From an uncultured Fibrobacter sp. (GTDB lineage Bacteria > Fibrobacterota > Fibrobacteria > Fibrobacterales > Fibrobacteraceae), in the NCBI GenBank assembly GCA_946408125.1, contig CAMJQW010000006.1, positions 21,463-85,462 on the forward strand: 64,000 nucleotides of DNA, read 5' to 3'. Position numbers and translations under genes: made by a program. Under the pieces are notes generated by a model. It saw only the letters and a program-made list of their open reading frames with translations, was not told the DNA's origin and ran no database searches. This document shows positions 31,880-39,840 of the stretch, in pieces; the first letter of the stretch is position 1, and each line of letters opens with the position of its first letter.

Positions 31880-33099
31880 TGACGGTGAATCTCCCGGTAA
31901 AGATCGAGTTGGCGCACGAAGCAGTCGTTCCAGCTGAATTTTTCGGCGTAGTTGCGTGCCTTGCGCTTCATTGCGGCAAGGTCGCCGTGGTAGAGTTCCA
32001 CGATGGCGTCGGCGAGTGCTGCCGGCGTGCGTTCCTTGAGGATGGTGCCTGCACCGGATTCGGTGACGTGTTCGAAGGCGGCTCCTGCCGCGGCCCCGAC
32101 AATCGCGTTACCGCTGGCCATGCTCTCGAGGATGGAAAGCCCGAAGGTCTCCCAGCCCGAAAGGGCGAGCCCGATGTCGACGCTTGCGTAGTAACGGGCC
32201 ATCTCTTCGATGGAATTCACGAAACCCACGTACTGCACGTGCTTGTATTTCTCCGCGGCGGCCTGCACCAGCGGGAGGCTCGGTCCCGTACCCGCGAATA
32301 CGATGGCGGGTTCGTGCCCGAGCTTTTGCGTAAGCAAGTCGTAGGCGCCGAGCAGAAGGTCGATGCCCTTCTCGTTGCAGTGCCTGTGCGGGAAAAATAT
32401 CGTCAGGCGATCGGGATTGCCGTCCTTGAGCCTGTACACGAGATTCTCGTCGCGCTTGGTGGGCGAGAACATCTTGATGTCACAGCCGAGCGGAATCCAG
32501 CGCGGGTCAGGAAGCCCGTTCTTCTTGAGCCTCGCCATCGCTTCTTTTGATGACGCCTGTATGCAAGCAAAATTCTTGAATTCCCTACGCGCGTACCAGA
32601 ACGCCCTCTTGCGGCAGAACGTGCCTATGCCTGCGCCGAGCTTCTTTGCGACGGGGCGGCCAACGTAGGTGACCGGGAAGTCGGCATGCCAGAATCCGAC
32701 GAGCGTCGATTCGGGCGAGACCTTCTTGGCGGCGCGCCGCACGACGGTGGGGAGGATGTAGGGCGAGCCCACCTCGATGATGTCGGGACGGTACTTGGCG
32801 AGCACGGGTTCAACTTGCGAGGCCTTCCAGATGAATCGGTATTCCCAGTTGCCTGGGAACCTGAAGGCTTCGACATGCTCGATGATGAGCGATTCGCTCT
32901 TTTTTTCGGTAAATGTCTTGCTGTCGGGCATCACGAATACGGAGAGCACGTCGTCGGAATAGACGTCGCGCTGGTCAGTTTTCGCGAACCCTTCGTAGAA
33001 GGCCATCTTCTGCAGGTGGTAGCGCCTGACGCCACCGCCGGAAGGACTCCAGAAGTTGTTGAAGTCGACGATTGTGAAAGGCCTTGACCCGCTCGGCAT
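31876..33099 (-). CDS. Family 4 glycosyltransferase
   Basis: 407 residues, GT-B fold. N-terminal FWSPSGGGVRRYHLQKM (acceptor-side glycine loop); C-terminal donor domain with RLTIFFPHRHCNEKGIDLL, VFAGTGPSL, YYASVDIGLALSGWETFGLSILESMASGNAIVGAAAGAAFEHV (the E-x7-E retaining motif). It adds a sugar to a lipid- or glycan-linked acceptor; identity unknown. The start overlaps the stop of the primase-helicase-like gene by one base (TAATG), and its stop overlaps the GT32-like gene (ATGA). Confidence 0.88.
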   Translation of the reverse strand: MPSGSRPFTIVDFNNFWSPSGGGVRRYHLQKMAFYEGFAKTDQRDVYSDDVLSVFVMPDSKTFTEKKSESLIIEHVEAFRFPGNWEYRFIWKASQVEPVLAKYRPDIIEVGSPYILPTVVRRAAKKVSPESTLVGFWHADFPVTYVGRPVAKKLGAGIGTFCRKRAFWYARREFKNFACIQASSKEAMARLKKNGLPDPRWIPLGCDIKMFSPTKRDENLVYRLKDGNPDRLTIFFPHRHCNEKGIDLLLGAYDLLTQKLGHEPAIVFAGTGPSLPLVQAAAEKYKHVQYVGFVNSIEEMARYYASVDIGLALSGWETFGLSILESMASGNAIVGAAAGAAFEHVTESGAGTILKERTPAALADAIVELYHGDLAAMKRKARNYAEKFSWNDCFVRQLDLYREIHRQ

Positions 33100-34994
33100 T
33101 AGGCTTCTTGCATCCTGTTGGAATCCGGATCGATGGACAGCGTTCCGCGGTAGAGGTTGTTGGACCCGAGCCGCTTGGAATTCACGGAGAGGAATAGATT
33201 CCCGCCCTTGGATTCGAGCCAGTAGATGGCGTCGGAATCGCGCAGGTAGGCGCGCGGGCCCACGAGACCGCTTTCGGAATCGATGAGTTCGCCGCCGAGG
33301 AACAGCGGGATGTCGAGTGCCTTGTAGAGGTCGAGCATCACGGAAGAACGCCTTTCGTGAATGTCCACGAGGTCGGGCCTGTCCGAAATCTTCAGGTGGT
33401 CGATACCGTCGATGATCACGACCAGGTCGGGGTGCTCCTTCTGTTCTTCCTTCAAGATGCTGAGCATCTCGGTGTTGTCGAACGCGGGTTGGTCTTCCCA
33501 GATTTCGAGGCGGTTATTGCGCACGTAGGCCATGAGTTCGCGGGTCGCGTCGAGCACCTGCTGGTTCACTTCGTCGGATTCGTTCTGCTTGCGTACCGTC
33601 AGAACCGACTTACCAATCATCATGGCGACCATGCGGTCAAAGATCTGCCTGCGCGGGGTCTCGAGCGCCAAGTAGATGAGCTTGAGCTTGGGGTTGCTCT
33701 GCAAGAGGTCGAGCGCGAAGCTTGAAAGCAACGTTGTCTTGAGTCCGAACGGGTTGGCGGACACGTAGAAGCATCCGGACTGGATGCCGTCGATTTCCTT
33801 GGTGAGCTTGGGGAACGAATTCATGGCGTATCCGACGCTCACGTCGGGAGGGCAGCCCATGGCCGTGTCGAAGTTCTCCTTGATGTCCTGCAACAGCATG
33901 GAGCGGCGGTGCGTATGCACCGTATCTTCTTCGGTCTGGTCGATGAGCGAAATCAGCTGGTCGGCACCGTTCTTGCGCACCACGAGGTCGATGGTCTCGT
34001 CCTTCGGGAGCACAATGGACTTGAATTTCAGGTCGAGTTCCTCGGCCATCTTCAGGTAGCGCTGGATGCGGTATTCCTGTTCCCTGCGGTTCTGCTCGCG
34101 ACGCAAGATGACCGTCACGGATTCGGCGCCGCATGCCTTGAGCTTGAACAGGTGGCTCTGCGTGAGTTCCTGGTACATCGTGGAAACGACGCCCGGGATG
34201 CCGGCGAGGTCCGCGGTCAGCGCGTCAAAGAATCCTTCGACGATAATCGGCTTGTCGTTTTCGGGCTGGATGTTGAACGGAATGTCGCTCGGGCCCGAAG
34301 CAAAGGAAACGTAAGGATGGCTCCTGCTGTCGTCTTCCATGAGCCTTCCGTAAACGGAATGGATGAGGCCCTTGGAGTTGCGGGCAGGAATGGTAATGCG
34401 CGGTTCGTGGTAGGCCTCGAGGTTGTCGAGGTAGAAACTGATCTGGTGGCGTTCGATGCCGGAGAGCATGCAGTAGCTCACGAACGGTTCGGGGTCGCCG
34501 CTGTAGTAGCCGAGGCCGTAGAGCTGCGCCTGGCCGATGCTCCAGCCGCGGCTGGAAAGGTACTCCGCCGAAGACGGGCTCTTGCAGGCCGCCCAGTGGC
34601 AGTAGCGTACGAAGCTTTCGAGGACTTTAGATTTTTCGCCGCCGATTTCCTTGATCCATGGATGTTCATCCTGCAGCGGATCGGAAGTGTCGGGTTCGAG
34701 CGCACCCAGGAATTCGAGCGCCTCGGCGCGTGCCTGGGGTTCTTCCATGCCGTTGAAGCGGCTGCGCATCACGAACTCGATCAAGTCGCCTTCGCTGCCG
34801 CATTGCAGACAGCGGTAGCGCCAGTAACCAAGCGCGTCGTAGAAGAACAGCGAAGTCTCTTCGGGCGAGTGGAATGGACAGCAAGCGATAAGGTTACGAC
34901 CCCAGCGGCTCAGCGGAATGCCGAGCTGCCTCGGATGGGTCTTGGTACGCATGATCCCTGCACGTTCTTGATCTAAAAGCATGGCGTCCTCCAT
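33099..34994 (-). CDS. Primase-helicase-like protein (CHC2 zinc finger, TOPRIM, DnaB-like) with degenerate active sites
   Basis: 631 residues. The CHC2 zinc finger is intact (Cys39, His42, Cys62, Cys65). A TOPRIM region follows with the conserved Glu (IIVEGFFDAL, Glu253), but the DxD that binds metal in DnaG reads RRE (298-300). The C-terminal RecA/DnaB-like domain has a Walker A of ANPFGLKTT, Leu replacing the Gly of GKT (Lys419), and a Walker B-like LVVIIDGIDHL. The layout recalls phage T7 gp4, but priming looks lost. An ATG at 34982 preceded by GGAGG is an equally good start. It heads the GT4-GT32 unit. Confidence 0.75.
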   Translation of the reverse strand: MEDAMLLDQERAGIMRTKTHPRQLGIPLSRWGRNLIACCPFHSPEETSLFFYDALGYWRYRCLQCGSEGDLIEFVMRSRFNGMEEPQARAEALEFLGALEPDTSDPLQDEHPWIKEIGGEKSKVLESFVRYCHWAACKSPSSAEYLSSRGWSIGQAQLYGLGYYSGDPEPFVSYCMLSGIERHQISFYLDNLEAYHEPRITIPARNSKGLIHSVYGRLMEDDSRSHPYVSFASGPSDIPFNIQPENDKPIIVEGFFDALTADLAGIPGVVSTMYQELTQSHLFKLKACGAESVTVILRREQNRREQEYRIQRYLKMAEELDLKFKSIVLPKDETIDLVVRKNGADQLISLIDQTEEDTVHTHRRSMLLQDIKENFDTAMGCPPDVSVGYAMNSFPKLTKEIDGIQSGCFYVSANPFGLKTTLLSSFALDLLQSNPKLKLIYLALETPRRQIFDRMVAMMIGKSVLTVRKQNESDEVNQQVLDATRELMAYVRNNRLEIWEDQPAFDNTEMLSILKEEQKEHPDLVVIIDGIDHLKISDRPDLVDIHERRSSVMLDLYKALDIPLFLGGELIDSESGLVGPRAYLRDSDAIYWLESKGGNLFLSVNSKRLGSNNLYRGTLSIDPDSNRMQEA

Positions 34995-35069
34995 TACGAA
35001 ATCTAATAAAGAAAGCGGGAAAAAACCAATTTTTTTGGTGAATTTCGGTGCTTATGGGGCAATGAATTG

Positions 35070-35077
35070 TAAATTTG
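35070..35077 (+). promoter_or_regulatory. Putative -10-like box TAAATTTG before ruvC
   Basis: Exact match to TAnnTTTG, 4 nt from the ruvC ATG at 35082, leaving no room for a leader. Confidence 0.45.
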
Positions 35078-35081
35078 ACGT

Positions 35082-35657
35082 ATGGTGATTCTTGGCATAG
35101 ATCCGGGCTCCATTACAACGGGCTACGCGTTCCTGGATGTGGACGGAACGGACTTCCGCGTATTGCAGTACGGGGTAGTCCACGCGGGTGCCTCGGATGC
35201 CCTCGAGAACCGCCTCTTGAAAATCGTTACCGAGCTCGAAACGCTCATCGACAAGTTCCACCCGCAGGCGCTCGCCATGGAAGGAGTGTTCTTCGCGAAG
35301 AACGCGAAGAGCGCGCTCGTGCTCGGGCATATCCGCGGGGCCATCCTGGTGGCCTGCCGCAGGCGCGGCATGACCTTCGACGAATACCCGCCGCGCCTCG
35401 TGAAGCAGGCCGTCACGGGCGATGGCGCCGCGTCCAAGGAACAGGTGGCGAATATGGTGTTCGCGCGGCTCGGCATCGAGCCGGGCGATCTCCCTCTCGA
35501 TGCTTCCGATGCACTTGCTATCGCGCTTACGCATGCGACGCCTTCGCCCATCGCGGTTGCGCTCGGCGGCAAGCGTTCGGCCACGCGCAAAAAGAAGAAG
35601 GCCTCGGTACAGCAATGGAAAGCCCTGATTGAAAAGATGGGCGGGACAGTTCAATAG
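35082..35657 (+). CDS. ruvC: Holliday junction endonuclease RuvC
   Basis: 191 residues. Resolves Holliday junctions with RuvAB during recombination. RNase H-fold acidic residues are visible: Asp7 in ILGIDPGS, Glu in ALAMEGVFFAKN (about residue 66), and DASDALAIALTHA near residue 150 (the final Asp pair). The Lys/Arg-rich tail (KRSATRKKKK) exceeds the usual length slightly. The last 29 nt overlap an open extension of the next gene, whose likely start is downstream. Confidence 0.95.
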   Translation: MVILGIDPGSITTGYAFLDVDGTDFRVLQYGVVHAGASDALENRLLKIVTELETLIDKFHPQALAMEGVFFAKNAKSALVLGHIRGAILVACRRRGMTFDEYPPRLVKQAVTGDGAASKEQVANMVFARLGIEPGDLPLDASDALAIALTHATPSPIAVALGGKRSATRKKKKASVQQWKALIEKMGGTVQ

Positions 35658-35667
35658 GGACGGTAAT

Positions 35668-36342
35668 ATGAACGCGAAAGACTTGTTGCCCTACGGCCTC
35701 GGAAATCCGGACCTCGTCGAAATCCAGAAAGGCTATTTTGTGGATGCCGAGATTGTTGACGATTTGAACAAACTAACGGAAGATTGCCGCAAGGCGGGAT
35801 TCGAACTGCGTATCGAATCGGCATACCGCCCCTTCGAAAAGCAGCTCTCGATATGGAACCGCAAGGCCCGCGGGGAACTCCCGCTGCTCGACGGGCAGGG
35901 CGTCCCGATGCCGCTCCCCACAGACGAAGAAGAACTGATGTACGCCATCCTCACATGGTCCGCCCTGCCCGGCGCGAGCCGTCACCACCTCGGTACGGAC
36001 ATCGACGTCGTGGACGGCTCGTCCTGCCCGCCAGGGTACGAGGTGCAGCTCACTCCTGCGGAGTGTACGGGCATGTTCGCGAAGTTCCACGAGTACCTGA
36101 CGGGCAGGTTCAGCGGGAACGCTGCGTTCGGGTTCGACCGCGTGTTCGTGCCGGGCCGCGGGAAAATACGCCCCGAGGGTTGGCACATCGCGCACCTCCC
36201 GACATCGCGCAGGCGGCTCGAGAATTTCTCCATCGATGCCCTCCGGAGCATCTACGAGAATACGGACATCGCCTGCAAGAATGTGCTGCTCGCGCGTCTT
36301 GATAGCCTCGCCGAGGATTACATCTATCCCTATTTCGTGTAG
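35668..36342 (+). CDS. M15-family D-Ala-D-Ala carboxypeptidase (VanY-like)
   Basis: 224 residues from the ATG at 35668, with GGGACGG upstream; an earlier in-frame start at 35629 overlaps ruvC. Zinc peptidase trimming the terminal D-Ala of peptidoglycan stem peptides. Motifs: SAYRPFEKQ, SRHHLGTDIDVVD (His and Asp ligands, about residues 105-117) and GWHIAHLP (final His). No clear signal peptide is seen, so either the substrate is a recycled cytosolic muropeptide or export is by another route. It is followed 5 nt later by an M14 peptidase, making a peptidoglycan-peptide module. Confidence 0.85.
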   Translation: MNAKDLLPYGLGNPDLVEIQKGYFVDAEIVDDLNKLTEDCRKAGFELRIESAYRPFEKQLSIWNRKARGELPLLDGQGVPMPLPTDEEELMYAILTWSALPGASRHHLGTDIDVVDGSSCPPGYEVQLTPAECTGMFAKFHEYLTGRFSGNAAFGFDRVFVPGRGKIRPEGWHIAHLPTSRRRLENFSIDALRSIYENTDIACKNVLLARLDSLAEDYIYPYFV

Positions 36343-36347
36343 GCGCC

Positions 36348-37046
36348 ATGAACTTCGAACCTGAAACACGCGGAATCCTGCGCCTTGAATCGCAAATCTA
36401 CGGTACGTCCGTGCTGGGCGCGCCCCTGCGCTACATTCCTTGCACGGGGCGCTGCCGCCTGCTGGTGGTCGCCGCCGTACACGGCGAGGAGCCCGAGACG
36501 ACGTTCCTCCTGAGCCGCGCCCTCCGCGCCTTCGACAAGAATTTCGCTTCGGCCGCGTTCGTGCTCTGCGCGAATCCCGACGGAGTCACGCTCGGCACCC
36601 GCGGGAACGCGAACGGCGTCGACCTGAACCGCAATTTCGCAACCGCTAACTGGAGCGCGGGGACAGTCCCGTCGCGTTCCGTGCTCGAGGCCCCGCGCGA
36701 CACGCTGCTCTCTTCGGGAACGGCCCCCGGCAGCGAGCCGGAGACCCGCGCGCTTGTTTCGCTTATTGAAAATCTCGATCCCGAGACTATCCTCTCGATG
36801 CACGCTCCTATCGGGTGCGTCGACGCTCCCGCGCCCACGGAAATCGTCCGCGAACTTTCGCAGGTGTTCGGCGTCCCGCACGTGCCGGACATCGGTTACG
36901 CGACGCCCGGAAGCCTCGGCACCTGGTGCGCCGAACGCAAAAAGGAATGCGTGACGCTCGAGCTGCCACGCATGCCCCTGGAACTGCTATTCGAGCGGTT
37001 CGGGCGGGCTTTCGCAGAATTCCTTTCTGCGCGAGACCTTACTTAG
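36348..37046 (+). CDS. M14-family murein peptide amidase (MpaA-like)
   Basis: 232 residues. MpaA-type enzymes cleave the gamma-D-Glu-diaminopimelate bond of murein tripeptide during recycling. Zinc and catalytic residues visible: HGEEPETT (HxxE), NPDG, NGVDLNRNF (Arg), SMHAP (third ligand His) and VTLELPR (catalytic Glu, about residue 206). No signal peptide, consistent with the cytosolic role. Immediately downstream of the M15 peptidase. The last 8 nt overlap the end of pssA on the other strand. Confidence 0.85.
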   Translation: MNFEPETRGILRLESQIYGTSVLGAPLRYIPCTGRCRLLVVAAVHGEEPETTFLLSRALRAFDKNFASAAFVLCANPDGVTLGTRGNANGVDLNRNFATANWSAGTVPSRSVLEAPRDTLLSSGTAPGSEPETRALVSLIENLDPETILSMHAPIGCVDAPAPTEIVRELSQVFGVPHVPDIGYATPGSLGTWCAERKKECVTLELPRMPLELLFERFGRAFAEFLSARDLT

Positions 37047-37830
37047 ATTTCGCGGCCTTCGCCTCTTCGATGATGCTCTTGCGCTGGATAAGTCCGACGG
37101 CAAGGCCGATGCTCATGTAGCATCCGACGAGCACGAGCAGGAACGCGAGCACGATGGGCTTTTCGGTAATGAAGGAGAAGCCCGCCACGTAGGTGATCAC
37201 GATGATCACTGCCTGGAAAATGTTGAAAGCCTTGTTCTTGCGCGGCTGGAGCTTGGGCAGGAACAGCGGGGAAACCATCAGGAGACCGGTCACCAGGAGC
37301 ACGATTACCGGGAGGTAGATGCTTGCGCTGGAAGTGTCGGCGAAGAAGCCTTCGCGGTTCTTGAGGAACACGATCAGGATGGCGTTGATGGCGCCGACGA
37401 AGGTCGTGGGTACGCCGGAAAAGTGGTGGTGGTAGCTGTCGGAGTCGCAGGCGTTGTACTTGGCGAGGCGCATGGCGGCACAGAGCGCGTACACGGAGAA
37501 TGCGATCGCGAAGAGCGCGGTGTGGCTGCTGAAGAATTCAGGCGCGAGGTACTTGTAGGCGAAAACGACGCAGAAAGCGGGGGCGAGGCCGAAGGCGATG
37601 AGGTCGGCGAGGCTGTCGAACTGGGCTCCGAATTCCGAACTCGCGTTCACGAGGCGCGCGGCGAACCCGTCAAGCTTGTCGAGGAGCACGCAGAGGATGA
37701 TGAAGTAGGCGCCCATGAGCACGGGGTCGCTCGATGCGAATGCTCCCGTCACCCAGCAGATGGAAAATGCGCCGAGCAAAAAGTTCAAACTGGTAAAAAT
37801 ATTCGGCAGGATATAGCGAGCTTTACCCAC
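37039..37830 (-). CDS. pssA: CDP-diacylglycerol-serine O-phosphatidyltransferase
   Basis: 263 residues, integral membrane enzyme making phosphatidylserine from CDP-diacylglycerol and serine, the precursor of phosphatidylethanolamine. The CDP-alcohol phosphotransferase motif is complete: DKLDGFAARL, then GAQFDSLAD (DGxxAR...GxxxDxxxD, about residues 51-77). About eight hydrophobic segments; the LPNIFTSLNFLLG start is typical of bacterial class II PssA. GTG start with AAGGAG 8 nt upstream. Confidence 0.93.
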   Translation of the reverse strand: MGKARYILPNIFTSLNFLLGAFSICWVTGAFASSDPVLMGAYFIILCVLLDKLDGFAARLVNASSEFGAQFDSLADLIAFGLAPAFCVVFAYKYLAPEFFSSHTALFAIAFSVYALCAAMRLAKYNACDSDSYHHHFSGVPTTFVGAINAILIVFLKNREGFFADTSSASIYLPVIVLLVTGLLMVSPLFLPKLQPRKNKAFNIFQAVIIVITYVAGFSFITEKPIVLAFLLVLVGCYMSIGLAVGLIQRKSIIEEAKAAKSK

Positions 37831-37870
37831 GACGGTACTCCTTGTATTTTTTTTTCATTTCAAAAATAAA

Positions 37871-37893
37871 TAAAAAAGCGCCCGAAGGCGCTT
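37871..37893 (-). terminator. Rho-independent terminator after the peptide-binding lipoprotein
   Basis: On the minus strand AGCGCC, TTCG loop, GGCGCT is followed by six T residues, 20 nt past the stop of the gene at 37913. A stable UUCG-type tetraloop. Confidence 0.75.
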
Positions 37894-37912
37894 CAAAAAG
37901 ACCGAAAAAAAG

Positions 37913-39688
37913 CTATTTGACCGGCTGTATCTGCCACAGCGCCTTCACCGCGGCGGCGACAATCAGGTGCTGCGGCGGAGCGTACGGGTTCTCTTCGGTG
38001 GGGAAGTTGGTCCAGTGCTTGGTGGAGAACTGGTAGTACTGCGTGGGGCGGTACATCACCGGGAGCACCGGAACCTTTTCCATGAAAATCTTGTTCAGGT
38101 CGCGGTAGGCCTGCGTGAGCTCGTTCTCGTCGCTGATGGTCGGGATCTTGTCGAGCAGCTTGTTCGCCGCATCGTCCTTGAAGCGGCCCTGGTTCGAGAA
38201 GGCGTCTTCGCCGAAGGGCTTCACACCGCCGTTGGAACCCATGATCTGGTCGAAGCGGGCCCACGGGGTGGCTGCGGAGAGTTCCGCGGTCTGCGTCTTC
38301 ATGGCGAGGTCGAACGTGCCGAGGCGGAGGTCCTTGTCCCACACGCTGTAGTCCACGAAGTGTTCCTTGGCCGGAATGCCGATTTCGTTGAAGGATTCCA
38401 CGACCACCTTGATCACGTCTTCCCAGTCGGTCCAGCCGGAGGGGCATTCGATCGTGATGTCGCGGACGGGGGCGCCCTTCGGGTCGAGGAGCTTGCCTTC
38501 GCTATCCCAGCTGTAGCCGGCGTCGGTGAGAATCTTCTTCGCGAGGTCCACGTCGTAGCCGAACCCGTTGTCGTCGGAGTCCTGCTTGTTGAAAAACTTG
38601 CTTTCGGCACCGAAGGGGAGGATGAATCCGCCCATGATGGCCGGGGTGTAGTTAGATACGGCGCGGGTCTTGATCTTGTCGAAGTTAATCGCGTGGATCA
38701 TGGCCTGGCGGAAGGCTACGTCGGTGAGCGGGGCGCTCTTGAACGAAACGATGAGGGTCGTGATGGAACCCGGAAGGTGGTAGGGTTCCTCGCGGCTCCA
38801 GGCGCGGATGCTGTCCTTCGCCTTGTCCCAGATGCGCGGCAGGAAGATGGACGAGATGTCCAGGTTGCCCTTGGTCATCGCGCTGTTGAAGTGGTTGTTG
38901 CCGTTGTACAGGGAGTGAATGATGAACTTGGGCGCCGGCAGCTTGCCGTCATACTTCGCAAGGCCCCAGTAGTTCTGGTCGCGTTCCAGCACGATCTTGT
39001 CGGGAGAGAACGCCTTCAGGTTGTACGGGCCGGAAACGACCGGCATGGAATCGTTCTTGAATTCGGTGATCTTCGCGAAGTCGTATGCGCGGCCCTTCTT
39101 GGCGGCATTGACGAGCGGTTCGAACACGGCCTTCGGCAGAATGGAGGTCTCGGCGATCGCGTTCAAAATGATCAGCGGGTTCTTGTTGTTCTTGGTGAAG
39201 TTGAACGAAATGTTGTTGTTGCCTGCATCGGTGACGGACTGGATGTAGAGCCAGTTGCCGTGGCGCGGCGTCGGGAGGATGGAATCGATGAAGAATGTGT
39301 AGAGCACGTCGTCCACGGTCACCGGGGTTCCGTTGTTCCACTTGGCTCTCGGGTCGAGGTGCACCACGATGGAGGAATCCGTCTGGGTGAATCCGTCGGC
39401 GAGCATCGGTTCAAGCTTGCCGTCGAGCTGGTTATAGGTAACCAGGGTCTCGTACATCAGGCGCACGTTGCCGTCGATGGGGAAGTTCGGGTCGTAGTCG
39501 AGGGGGTTGAAGGTGGTGGGGGGTGCCCAGTCGAAGCCGCCGATGTACAGCGTCTCTTCACGGGGATACTCCGAAGGTTCGGCGACGGACTCTTCCGCTT
39601 TTTTGTCGTTGCAGGCGACCAAACTGACTGCCGACATGACCAATGCGGCATTCGCGAACAGAGCGGCTATTTTCTTTAGAGTTCTCAT
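37913..39688 (-). CDS. Extracellular solute-binding protein, family 5 (peptide/oligopeptide ABC transporter), lipoprotein
   Basis: 591 residues from the ATG at 39688; GAGGGAT just upstream is the ribosome site, and the GTG at 39697 lies inside it. Lipoprotein signal MRTLKKIAALFANAALVMSAVSLVAC. The mature protein has the SBP_bac_5 pattern: PTTFNPLDYD near the N terminus, YETLVTYN, LEPMLADGF, DVAFRQAMIHAINFDKI, and a C-terminal EKVPVLPVMY. It binds peptides or similar ligands for an ABC importer. No permease or ATPase genes are adjacent, so the partner is elsewhere. Confidence 0.9.
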   Translation of the reverse strand: MRTLKKIAALFANAALVMSAVSLVACNDKKAEESVAEPSEYPREETLYIGGFDWAPPTTFNPLDYDPNFPIDGNVRLMYETLVTYNQLDGKLEPMLADGFTQTDSSIVVHLDPRAKWNNGTPVTVDDVLYTFFIDSILPTPRHGNWLYIQSVTDAGNNNISFNFTKNNKNPLIILNAIAETSILPKAVFEPLVNAAKKGRAYDFAKITEFKNDSMPVVSGPYNLKAFSPDKIVLERDQNYWGLAKYDGKLPAPKFIIHSLYNGNNHFNSAMTKGNLDISSIFLPRIWDKAKDSIRAWSREEPYHLPGSITTLIVSFKSAPLTDVAFRQAMIHAINFDKIKTRAVSNYTPAIMGGFILPFGAESKFFNKQDSDDNGFGYDVDLAKKILTDAGYSWDSEGKLLDPKGAPVRDITIECPSGWTDWEDVIKVVVESFNEIGIPAKEHFVDYSVWDKDLRLGTFDLAMKTQTAELSAATPWARFDQIMGSNGGVKPFGEDAFSNQGRFKDDAANKLLDKIPTISDENELTQAYRDLNKIFMEKVPVLPVMYRPTQYYQFSTKHWTNFPTEENPYAPPQHLIVAAAVKALWQIQPVK

Positions 39689-39840
39689 ATCCCTCACCCG
39701 TAGTAAAGTTACGACAGAAAATAAACAATACTTTATAACGAAAATTTAGTGAGATTTCGCAAAAATTGCTACTAAAAAAACTTTACAGATTATAATAATA
39801 TGGAATAATTTAGGTTGTTTTGGGGGTGGTGTCTAATTTT

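Noticed and set aside
37967..39679. 570-codon plus-strand frame opposite the peptide-binding lipoprotein
   Set aside because: Shadow caused by high GC and codon bias; no signal or motif.
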